From: Tannerellaceae bacterium
GTDB taxonomy: Bacteria; Bacteroidota; Bacteroidia; Bacteroidales; Tannerellaceae
Length of the DNA stretch: 32,002 bases
Assembly: GCA_031288175.1 (NCBI GenBank)
Contig: JAITRW010000005.1
Span: forward strand, 1-32,002
Direction of reading: 5' to 3'
A model generated the notes under the pieces. The model searched no databases. It had not been told where the DNA came from and saw nothing but the letters and a program-made list of their open reading frames with translations. Below are positions 17,576-25,663 of the stretch, piece after piece. A program made the translations under genes and the position numbers. Within the stretch, counting starts at the first letter, position 1. Each line of letters opens with the position of its first letter.

Positions 17576-18370
17576 ATGGAATCGTTGAAAAAGACAATGC
17601 TGTTGGTGCCTATCGGAGGGCTGGCGAACCGTATCTTTGCCATCCGGGCGGCTATCTCTTTTTGTGCGGATTATCACTTAAAGCTAAAAATCCTTTGGTT
17701 CAAAGACTGGGGAATGGCTGCCACTTTCGAGGAGCTTTTTAGTGTACGGAAAGAGGCGGGAGAGGTAGAGATTATTGATGCGAAGTGGTGGCATTATTTT
17801 TTAGATCGCCCCAGAAAGCGTACGTTGTGGCTTCCATGGTTTTACCAGCGTATAACATTTGATGCCTGCTTTTATGAAAAGGATTTGTATGGGCAATCCT
17901 CGTTTATGGATTGGTATGGGCAGCATATGAGTTGTCGTTCGTTGTATGTGGTACAATGCATGAAGTTTTATCAGGCGGACAGAACGTTTTTTCGTTACCT
18001 ACTGCCTGCGAAAAATATCCGTGAAGAGATAGCGTTGCAGGTAGCGGGTTTTTCCTGCCACACCATAGGGGTGCATATTCGGCGTACAGATTTTTTGCAG
18101 GCTATTAAAGAAAGTCCGCTCTGCCTTTTTATGGCAAAGATGAAGGAAGTAATGGAGAAAGATAATGCTGTTCGGTTCTATTTGGCCACTGATTCCATGG
18201 AAGTAAAAGAAGATCTGTTAAAAACCATTGGGGGGGGGGGATTATCACTCGTGGCGCACCTGTGCGAAGGGATACTAGGGAGGGTATCGTTGAAGCGGTG
18301 GTGGATCTCTACGCGCTGGGGGCTACGGCTAAGATTTTCGGATCGTCCGGCAGTACCTATTCCCAGTTAG
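17576..18370 (+). CDS. Fucosyltransferase-like glycosyltransferase, out of frame at a G11 run (phase-variable candidate)
   Basis: The N-terminal LLVPIGGLANRIFAIRAAISFC and the motif GVHIRRTDF are typical of the alpha-fucosyltransferase superfamily (GT11/GT23-like), which uses GDP-fucose. As given, the frame runs through 11 G (18230-18240) into a tail (SLKRWWISTRWGLRLRF...) unlike the family and stops at 18370, giving 264 residues. In another frame after the run the DNA encodes VVDLYALGATAKIFGSSGST then YSQLAAELNGIPIEII, a typical C-terminal motif, ending at 18423, three bases before the next ATG. Nine or 12 G would give this 281-282-residue product. So the gene is either OFF by slippage or carries a homopolymer error. 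It directly follows thrA. Confidence 0.85.
   Translation: MESLKKTMLLVPIGGLANRIFAIRAAISFCADYHLKLKILWFKDWGMAATFEELFSVRKEAGEVEIIDAKWWHYFLDRPRKRTLWLPWFYQRITFDACFYEKDLYGQSSFMDWYGQHMSCRSLYVVQCMKFYQADRTFFRYLLPAKNIREEIALQVAGFSCHTIGVHIRRTDFLQAIKESPLCLFMAKMKEVMEKDNAVRFYLATDSMEVKEDLLKTIGGGGLSLVAHLCEGILGRVSLKRWWISTRWGLRLRFSDRPAVPIPS
18230..18240. repeat. Homopolymer of 11 G in the fucosyltransferase-like gene
   Basis: Eleven G follow ACCATT. Length modulo 3 decides which C-terminus is made: multiples of three give the family-like ending, while 11 gives a premature unrelated tail. Confidence 0.95.
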
Positions 18371-18426
18371 CGGCTGAACTAAACGGCATACCTATTGAAA
18401 TAATTAGATCTTTAAATACTTGATTG

Positions 18427-20295
18427 ATGAGAAGAAAGACAGGAGTATGGATTGCGGGCACAGTCATTGCGCTGGTATGTTTATCGCTGGTGGTTTTCAG
18501 CGGATCGCTGACGTCGGGTTATCACTTTATGGACTGCCACGAATACTTCACCTGCTTGCAACAGCTGCAAGAGAGGTCGTGGTATGATATTTTGGCGGAA
18601 CGGATTGAGTGGGAGCAGGGTATGCGCTTTCGTCCGGCGTGGATGATGAATACTATTCTGGAGACGGCTCTGCTGGGGGATGATTTGTTTAAACAAGGAC
18701 TATTACAGGTCGCTGAAATTATTGCGGCGGGCATCCTCATTTATTTATTGGGGATACGATTAGGATGGCGGCGCGGTGAGAGCCTATTATTGACGGCTCT
18801 CACGCTGATTGGCTCGCAAAGCGCGGTGTTTTATCAAACTCTGGCGGTGGAAACGACTGCCCTGCTGACCTTACTCATCTCTTGGCATCTGTTATTAAAC
18901 GCTGTAAAACGGAAACATTACGTGGAAGAACTGCCGATCAGCGCGGAAAAACCGTCTTTCAACGTTGCAAGACTTCTTCTCAACGCTGCAAAACAGTGCA
19001 AGGATAATAAATATCTGGCTTATTGCGGTTTTATCCTTTTCTCAGTGATTACCGCACTGCTGAAGGAAAACTTTATCCTCATCCTGCCCGCTGGATATCT
19101 GCTATATTTCAGAGAATATTCCTGTCGCTACGGTACAAAAATTGCCGAGACGATTAGTAAAACGGCAGGTACAGCGGGTTTTCTCTGCGCCCTCACTGTG
19201 GCAGGACTTTACTGCGTAGTAAAATATGCCGGTACCGATTTTGGTTATGCCGGCGTCGACCATAACCTACTGCCGTACATTAAGGCAACGCTGTACCTCT
19301 ATGTAGGCGGCGGTAGCGTCGTACTGGCGGCGATAGCGATAATTCATTTATGGCGGCGGCACGCGCTTACCCCGCAGACATGGGCGCTCCCCCTGTTGTT
19401 CTTTGCAGCCATTACCGTCCCGCAGATAGCCATTTATGCCAAGTCCAATATTATCGACCGTTACCTCATCCCCGCTACGCTGGGCTGCGCTTTCCTGGCA
19501 ATTTTTACTTTTCGCGAACTAAAAAAGCACGACTATCCTCTGCCGGAGGTCATTTATCGTTGGATCAGCCTCATGCTTGGTATAGTGATGACCGCAGCCT
19601 CGACGTTCCTCTTCTCTCCCCTTGGAAAAAACGCCGCAGTACACTTTGCCTTCCGTATGCAAGGGCAGGTATTGCAACAAATTACTTCCCCCTCAAGCAT
19701 GGAATATCTGTACACCAGCCTTTCCATACTAACCACAACGGGGTTACTGATCGGTATCTCCTTAATTATTTATAGCTGCATGAAGCCCGGTGGAAAAATC
19801 GCCATACGTAATGCGTCGCAACTCTATCTGGCGGGGCTTTTACTTCTCTTCCTCCTAAATTACGGCCTGGCTTTTGCATCCTGCAAGCGTTATGCCTTAC
19901 GGGGAAAGGCCACCGAGGCCTTTTGCCAGACTATTTTAACAAATACTGGGGGGGGGGGAATAGAGGATGCCATCTTTATTGTAAGTAGTCCTCTTTCCGA
20001 TGTAGAAGGCGCGCAAGTAGGCCTTCCCGTTTACCTCAAGAAGCATGGACGTCGCAACCTTTGCGACAAAAAACACCCCTGCTGTGACCCCGAACATATA
20101 CGCGCCATAGCAATTTTCCCAGGTATGGAACAAGAATTCCTCTTCCACAAGGATCATTATTTTGTTCACAAAGACAAGTGGTTCATTGACGATCTGTTTC
20201 GCCGCTACGAATTTCCCGGCAACTTCACGCTCTATATCAAAGAGGAAAATCAATTACAAAATTTGCATCATGCAAAACGAAGTTTGATACCTTAA
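18427..20295 (+). CDS. Polytopic membrane protein, GT-C glycosyltransferase-like
   Basis: This roughly 622-residue protein has about ten membrane segments and a C-terminal soluble part (about 490-622). The first periplasmic loop holds YHFMDCHEYF, an acidic motif like the catalytic Asp/His pair of GT-C enzymes that use polyprenyl-linked sugars, followed by RFRPAWMMN. No family was recognised with certainty. Start ATG 18427 lies three bases after the alternative-frame stop of the fucosyltransferase-like gene, so translation is coupled only when that gene is read in its family-like frame. The soluble part contains a second 11-G run (19948-19958), in frame here and encoding Gly-Gly-Gly-Gly. It may act in flipping or transfer of a surface glycan. 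Confidence 0.75.
   Translation: MRRKTGVWIAGTVIALVCLSLVVFSGSLTSGYHFMDCHEYFTCLQQLQERSWYDILAERIEWEQGMRFRPAWMMNTILETALLGDDLFKQGLLQVAEIIAAGILIYLLGIRLGWRRGESLLLTALTLIGSQSAVFYQTLAVETTALLTLLISWHLLLNAVKRKHYVEELPISAEKPSFNVARLLLNAAKQCKDNKYLAYCGFILFSVITALLKENFILILPAGYLLYFREYSCRYGTKIAETISKTAGTAGFLCALTVAGLYCVVKYAGTDFGYAGVDHNLLPYIKATLYLYVGGGSVVLAAIAIIHLWRRHALTPQTWALPLLFFAAITVPQIAIYAKSNIIDRYLIPATLGCAFLAIFTFRELKKHDYPLPEVIYRWISLMLGIVMTAASTFLFSPLGKNAAVHFAFRMQGQVLQQITSPSSMEYLYTSLSILTTTGLLIGISLIIYSCMKPGGKIAIRNASQLYLAGLLLLFLLNYGLAFASCKRYALRGKATEAFCQTILTNTGGGGIEDAIFIVSSPLSDVEGAQVGLPVYLKKHGRRNLCDKKHPCCDPEHIRAIAIFPGMEQEFLFHKDHYFVHKDKWFIDDLFRRYEFPGNFTLYIKEENQLQNLHHAKRSLIP
19948..19958. repeat. Homopolymer of 11 G in the membrane-protein gene
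   Basis: Eleven G encode a Gly run near residue 508 and are in frame in this assembly. A one- or two-base change would remove the last ~110 residues. Confidence 0.95.
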
Positions 20296-20311
20296 ATCAA
20301 TACTCTTTTAC

Positions 20312-20830
20312 TTAGTTCTCTGAAAGCACGGAAGAAAAAACTCTTTTAAATATATTCCTGTCTTCTCCTTTTATAATAGCTTTACCGGACATATCTGGTA
20401 TATATTCCAGATTTTTGTCAAAACTCGTTGTCAATCCGTTTGACAGTTGTATATAAACATCATATAATTGATTTTTATTGTTGTATGTAATTTGAACTAT
20501 ATTTCCGAATAATATTCCATAGATGTTTTTAGGATACTGCTTCAAGCTGATAACTACTTTTGAATTGATTTTAATTTTCCAATTGTCTAAACTATTAATT
20601 TGTATATAAGCAATATATTTATCCGCGCTATCTCTATATGCTGTGTGATTGAAATATTCTCTTTCACGAATTATTACAGATGTTTCGAACGTATCTGAGT
20701 AATGGATAAAACAGAGTCCTGTCAAAGTTCCCGTCAGGATAAGAAAAAAAATGGATGAACCGTATCTGACAAAGCGATTAGGTATTTTCCCTAAAATATC
20801 CAATGTTTCTTTACTGTATTCCTGTTCCAT
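20312..20830 (-). CDS. Short HlyD-like membrane-fusion protein of the peptide-export cluster
   Basis: This 172-residue protein begins like Bacteroidetes HlyD adaptors: TLDILGKIPNRFVRYGSSIF runs into one membrane segment (about 24-45). It ends like their final beta-barrel part (IPDMSGKAIIKGEDRNIFKRVF). Adaptors of this kind are usually over 400 residues. The lipoyl and coiled-coil hairpin region between these parts is missing, so it could not reach an outer-membrane channel in the usual way. The ATG is one base after the ABC transporter's stop, so the two are coupled. Its 3' end converges on the GT-C-like gene. It could be a genuine mini-adaptor or an internally deleted remnant. Confidence 0.65.
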   Translation of the reverse strand: MEQEYSKETLDILGKIPNRFVRYGSSIFFLILTGTLTGLCFIHYSDTFETSVIIREREYFNHTAYRDSADKYIAYIQINSLDNWKIKINSKVVISLKQYPKNIYGILFGNIVQITYNNKNQLYDVYIQLSNGLTTSFDKNLEYIPDMSGKAIIKGEDRNIFKRVFSSVLSEN

Positions 20831-20831
20831 G

Positions 20832-23023
20832 TCAATTCCCTAATTCTAATTGGTTTTTAATCAGTTCATAATAGTAACCTTTTAATGTAACCAATTCATT
20901 ATGTTTACCTTCCTCCACTATCCTGGAATCATTTAATACGACTATATTGTCGGCATCTTTTACCGTACTTAATCGATGTGCGACAACAATCACTGTTTTA
21001 CCTTGGAAAAAACATTTGAGATTATTCATTATTGCTTTTTCATTATTAGCGTCCAAAGCATTGGTCGCTTCATCAAAAATCACTATCGGTGCGTTTTTAT
21101 AAACGGCTCTGGCAATTAATATTCTTTGTTTTTGACCCGTACTTAATCCTTGTCCGTCTGCTCCAATTTCTGTATTATAGCCTATTGGAAGTGATTCTAT
21201 AAAGTCTTCGAGACAGGCGATTTTAATGGCTCTTTTTATCTTTTCAATATCCGGATTTTCGTCACTTACTCCAATATTGTTTTTTATAGAATCAGAAAAA
21301 ATAAATCCTTCCCGCATTACAACTCCACATTTTTTTCTCCATTGTTTGTCACTGTAATCATACAAAGGTTTATCATTTAATGTTATCTTTCCTTCGATTG
21401 GCCGATAAAACCCTAATATCAGTTTCAATAATGTTGATTTTCCACTGCCGCTTGTTCCAACGATAGCTGTTATTTTGCCATATGGAATAGTCAGACTGAT
21501 ATTATCAAGTATCTTCGGTGAATGCTTACCTTCATATTGAAACATTACATTCTTAAAAATTATTTCAGGATTATTGGGAACAATGATGTTTTTAGATACA
21601 TCTCTGGGTTCTTCATCGTCTTTTTGATGGATTTCACTTAGTCTTTCCATACTTAGCTTAGCATCTTGCATGGATTCTGCAAAGGAAATAAATTGTTTAA
21701 TAGGTGCATTGAGTTGTCCTATAATGTATTGTAATGCCATCATCATACCTAAAGTCATACTTCCATTTATTACGGCATTGGCAGCGATAAATGAAATTAT
21801 TACATTCTTTATCTGATCAATAAAAGTACCTCCGACTTCCTGTATTTGATTAATGGTGAGACTTTTGATACTTATTCCATATAATTTCGCTTGACTTTTT
21901 TCCCAATACCAGCGTTTTTGTTTTTCACAACCGTTAAGTTTTATTTCTTGCATTCCCGTTATCAGTTGTAATAAACTGTTCTGATTTACAGACGCTTCCT
22001 AAAAACGCATATAATCAATCCTTTTACGCATACCCATAAACAAAAGTATCCAAGAAATATATAAAGTGCTTCCACATAAGAATATTAGTAATATCCATAT
22101 ATTATAATTTATCATTACAGATCCATATATAATAAAAATAAATGAAGACATTATGATTCCCAACAATGAACTTGTGAGAAAATCTTGGATACGTTGATGG
22201 TCTTGTATTCTCTGTAAAATATCTCCTATTTTTTTTGAATCAAAAAAAGCTATCGGTAACCTTGTCAGTTTGTTTAGAAAATCAGAAATGAGAGAAATAC
22301 TTATTCTTGCTGTTGTATGCAGCAGTATTCGACTCGTAATTAATGAATTTATCATTTGTCCTAAGGCAATCATAACCTGGGCTACAAGTATCATTAGGAT
22401 AAAATTCATGTTATTTTGTCCAATGCCTACATCAACTATTGATTGAGTAAGGAGCGGGAGTGTCAAATTAAGAATAGATGCGCTGATTATTCCTAAAACA
22501 ATCTGAAAGAGTGTGTTTTTATGCGGTTTTAAATAATCGATAAGAAACCTTGTGTTGAAATTGCTTTTATCAAGACTGTCTTCTTTTCTTTCATAAAACA
22601 TAGGGGAAGGCTCAAGTGTCAATACTATCCCTGTAAACGAATTATTACCCCAGCATTTAATAAATGAACTTTCCTTATATTTTAATAATCCTCGTGCAGA
22701 ATCGGATATGTAATATCTCTTTTGGATTCTTCTATTCTCAATTTTGTATAATACGACAAAGTGATTATTGTTCCAATGGATAATACAGGGGAGGTTAATG
22801 GATCTGTTTAAATCATCAAGTGATATTTTTAGCATTTGAGTCCTGAATCCTATACTTTCGGCAGCATCACTAATTTCAATGAGCGTTACGCCGTCTTTGC
22901 CGATGTGGCAGGCTTCCCGAAGTCGCTGTAAGGTATATTTTTCCCATAGTAATCTGAGATACTTCGCAGGCAAGATGCTCCGCAGTCGGTTGAATCATGC
23001 TGTTTATAAAAAGGAAACTTCAT
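20832..23023 (-). pseudogene. C39-peptidase ABC exporter, broken by a frameshift and an amber codon
   Basis: Read continuously from ATG 23023 this is a bacteriocin-type exporter. It has a C39 peptidase (MKFPFYKQHDSTDCGASCL, catalytic Cys14; HWNNNHFVVL; ISDSARG), a membrane domain (about 150-430), and a nucleotide-binding domain with GTSGSGKST, LSTGQKQR and IVIFDEATNALD. Such proteins cut a GG-type leader and export the peptide. Two lesions are seen. A run of five A near 22945-22949 needs a sixth to join ISDYYGK to KYTLQRLREACHIG. An in-frame TAG at 21999-22001 splits the membrane domain (KRIDYMRF*EASVNQNSLLQL). The ATPase half stays open from ATG 21953 and might still be made. Upstream stop spacing is 10 bases. 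Confidence 0.88.
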
Positions 23024-23033
23024 ATTTTGATTC

Positions 23034-23678
23034 TTATTGATATCCGACAGGAGTCATGTATGTTCTTTTTGTCCACTTGCTACGATAATAACTGTTTGTA
23101 AAACCTATCCCAACACCAATATTATTAATTATTTTGAATTGTATTTCGGCTCCGTAATAATTACTTCCTCCCATTAGAGACGGATTTTTAGGGTCAAATC
23201 CTTCTCGTAAGGATACTTGCCCCATTCCGGTTAATTGAATCTTATCGTGTAACTTTAAAACTAATTCTGCTCTAACCGAGCCATTAAGATAAAAATCCGG
23301 CATTCCCGTATTCCCGAAATAAGCCTTTGAAAGGTACAAATTTATATTGGTTGAAAGATAGTCTGTAAAAGAATAACTTCCATATCCTCCCTTTATAATC
23401 ACGCCTTCCATATGGCTGTCAAAAGAATAGCTATACGGAGTGAAATAAGGCGAAATTCTTTTATTCGTTAATTGAATAGTCGGCAAAATAGAGTGCTTGA
23501 AACCTCTTTGCATATCGAATAGTTTTCTTCCTTCTGTCGATAAAGATGAGGGATCCATCATACGGTAAACATAATCTTGTTCACTAAATCGAATACGCTC
23601 CGTGTCTTCTGTATTTTGAGCGTAACAATTTATCACGGAAAGTAATAAATAACAGACTATGATATACAATGTTTTCAT
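23034..23678 (-). CDS. Small outer-membrane/periplasmic beta-barrel-like protein of the RiPP-type cluster
   Basis: This 214-residue protein has a signal peptide (MKTLYIIVCYLLLSVINCYAQ). The remainder is made of alternating short amphipathic segments (GVIIKGGYGSYSFTDYLSTNINLYLSKAYFG, GSVRAELVLKLHDKIQLTGMGQVSL, AEIQFKIINNIGVGIGFTNSYYRS) that resemble a small outer-membrane barrel. No family was recognised. The ATG overlaps the radical SAM gene's stop by ATGA, and the exporter follows within 10 bases, so it belongs to this operon and may help a product cross the outer membrane or protect the host. That role is inferred from position only. Confidence 0.7.
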   Translation of the reverse strand: MKTLYIIVCYLLLSVINCYAQNTEDTERIRFSEQDYVYRMMDPSSLSTEGRKLFDMQRGFKHSILPTIQLTNKRISPYFTPYSYSFDSHMEGVIIKGGYGSYSFTDYLSTNINLYLSKAYFGNTGMPDFYLNGSVRAELVLKLHDKIQLTGMGQVSLREGFDPKNPSLMGGSNYYGAEIQFKIINNIGVGIGFTNSYYRSKWTKRTYMTPVGYQ

Positions 23679-25537
23679 AATACAAAATCGGTATTTATTA
23701 TTGTAATGTTCTCGGAGAATTCAGAGTTTGAATATAATAGAAATTCATTGTTTAATTCCACAAGCGCCTTTTTAATATTTCCCTGTTCCGTTATATTGTC
23801 TTGCAGATCAAAATGCGCTATTATTTGCTCTACTGATTTTACCTCTTTGTTGCAAAAATGCAGAATACTCCAATGACAATTGTCTTTTGTGTTAAATTCT
23901 AATTTAGCGATATTAGAACCGTTCAGTATTTCTATATACTGTATTAACTCATTATCTGATGAATATATTTTATATTTATAATCATTTGTAAAATAATGCT
24001 TATTAATGCTTTCAAGGTTATTCCAAAGAATATTTCTTTCTTTTTTTGAGAAGAACATAATATCAAATTTGTGTTCAGCCTTAATATATCTGTGAGGAAA
24101 GAGTGAATACAAAAAGTTACTATCCCATTGGTCAAGCTCATTTTTATCTTTTAATTCTTTGTAATATCTTGATGCCCGCATTATTTGCAAAGGTATTATT
24201 TCGTGTTTTATTGCTTTACTTAAAAAGAAGCGTAAAAAATGAAGATTCTTGATGGATGTTTTTATATCGCCATCATCCTCCCCTATCAGTCCGGTAATAA
24301 TATTTAATCCTTGCAGGTTAAGACTGTATTCCGATGCCCATTTTACAAACATTAAATTACTTGAAAATGAATTTTTCTTGTTGATTTTCTTTAGTAAACT
24401 GTCGGTAATAGCTTCGTATCCTATTTGAATACTTTTAAAACCGGCCAAAGTCATTTTCTTGATAATAGAGGCATTTAATCCTTTGGTAACTACTTCTCCA
24501 TTCCAAATCCCGAATTGTTCGTGTTTATCTTTAATTTTAATAAATTGATTGAGAAGATCGTCGAACTTCTCTTTATCATTGAATATAATATCATTATCTA
24601 AGAAAACAAACTCAAATATATTATACGCCTCAATAGAATGGATTATTTCATTAATAATAGCATCATTGTTTTTTGCTCTATTTCTGTATCCTTCTGTAAG
24701 AAAGCAAAACTTACATTGATTCCAATGACAACCTCGACTACTCTCCACAGGAATAAGAGGTTGTATTTCATTAATCCTATTATCGTTTATAAATCTGAAA
24801 TAGTCAGTATAATCAGGCTTAACTATATCTAACCGAGAAAATGTTTTATTACGTTGATTTGCTATAATATCCCCTTCGATTCTGTAAGCTAAATTAGGAA
24901 CTTTTTCTAATGAAATCTCCCGATTAATAGATCGACACAATTGATGAAGAGGATTTTCTCCTTCACCCCATATTGCAAAATCATAACAACTAAAATTATC
25001 CAATACCGCAATAGCTTCTTTTTTATTGGAAATACCACCGGCTATAATTGGAATATCAGGATGATTTATTTTTGACAGGCTCGAGAAAATATTAGCTGGT
25101 ATAAGTTGTAACAAACTGATATTGACACATACTAAATCGGGATTTTTTTCAAAATACAACTGGTTTGTTATATCATTGATCCGATTGAGTATTTGATTTG
25201 AACAATCATGTAAAGCGGTTTCATAATATCCTTGTTTGTTGATGTTAAAATATTGAGGGAATTTTGATTGGTGATATGCGCATAAACGGTCAAATGTTTC
25301 TCTGTTCTCCTCATTGTTCAAAAGAAGTGGAAGAAATGGGACTATAATATCAAACTCATTTGCTTCCTGTTCATCACCAAGACCTGTTGAACTCTGAATA
25401 ATATCCCTGAGTATCAAATTCCAATAACAAACGAAAGAGTTATAACCTTGTTGGTTTAAATATCCTTTTAATATAGACATTGAAGGAGAGGGTATTTTCT
25501 TAAATGCTGGTGGAAACCAATTAAGCAATATGTTCAT
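23675..25537 (-). CDS. B12-binding-type radical SAM protein, RiPP-maturase-like
   Basis: This 620-residue enzyme resembles RiPP-maturation radical SAM proteins with an N-terminal cobalamin-binding-like domain (MNILLNWFPPAFKKIPSPSM...; IPIIAGGISNKKEAIAVL and YDFAIWGEGENPLHQL). The radical SAM core begins PVESSRGCHWNQCKFCF, with Cys270, Cys275 and Cys278 (CX4CX2C) as cluster ligands, followed by FVFLDNDIIFN and IGYEAITDSLLKKINK. Enzymes of this type typically methylate or otherwise modify unactivated carbons in a peptide. The C-terminal ~130 residues are unrecognised and could bind the peptide. It is coupled to the small barrel gene downstream. Base composition is visibly AT-rich. No precursor peptide was found nearby. 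Confidence 0.85.
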   Translation of the reverse strand: MNILLNWFPPAFKKIPSPSMSILKGYLNQQGYNSFVCYWNLILRDIIQSSTGLGDEQEANEFDIIVPFLPLLLNNEENRETFDRLCAYHQSKFPQYFNINKQGYYETALHDCSNQILNRINDITNQLYFEKNPDLVCVNISLLQLIPANIFSSLSKINHPDIPIIAGGISNKKEAIAVLDNFSCYDFAIWGEGENPLHQLCRSINREISLEKVPNLAYRIEGDIIANQRNKTFSRLDIVKPDYTDYFRFINDNRINEIQPLIPVESSRGCHWNQCKFCFLTEGYRNRAKNNDAIINEIIHSIEAYNIFEFVFLDNDIIFNDKEKFDDLLNQFIKIKDKHEQFGIWNGEVVTKGLNASIIKKMTLAGFKSIQIGYEAITDSLLKKINKKNSFSSNLMFVKWASEYSLNLQGLNIITGLIGEDDGDIKTSIKNLHFLRFFLSKAIKHEIIPLQIMRASRYYKELKDKNELDQWDSNFLYSLFPHRYIKAEHKFDIMFFSKKERNILWNNLESINKHYFTNDYKYKIYSSDNELIQYIEILNGSNIAKLEFNTKDNCHWSILHFCNKEVKSVEQIIAHFDLQDNITEQGNIKKALVELNNEFLLYSNSEFSENITIINTDFVL

Positions 25538-25568
25538 ATATAATAGTTTCTACATAAACCTCATAAAA

Positions 25569-25626
25569 AAGGTATGCCGTACATCCCCATGTAATAAACC
25601 CATTAGAGAATGTTTTGGCATACCTT
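25569..25626. repeat. Nested inverted repeat between barrel and radical SAM genes
   Basis: A perfect 10-bp inverted repeat, AAGGTATGCC (25569-25578) and GGCATACCTT (25617-25626), encloses a smaller hairpin TACAT-CCCC-ATGTA (25580-25593). It lies between the two minus-strand genes, with TTTTTA following on the minus strand. It may be a terminator/attenuator that lowers radical SAM expression, an RNA processing site or a protein-binding site. Confidence 0.7.
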
Positions 25627-25663
25627 AAACAGTGAAGAGAGCAATGTAAGCTAATCTCTCTCT

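Noticed and set aside
25566-25625. 19-codon minus-strand ORF (MPKHSLMGLLHGDVRHTFL) before the radical SAM gene, considered as a RiPP precursor
   Set aside because: It is created by the inverted repeat, has no GG leader or core-like composition, and is too short.
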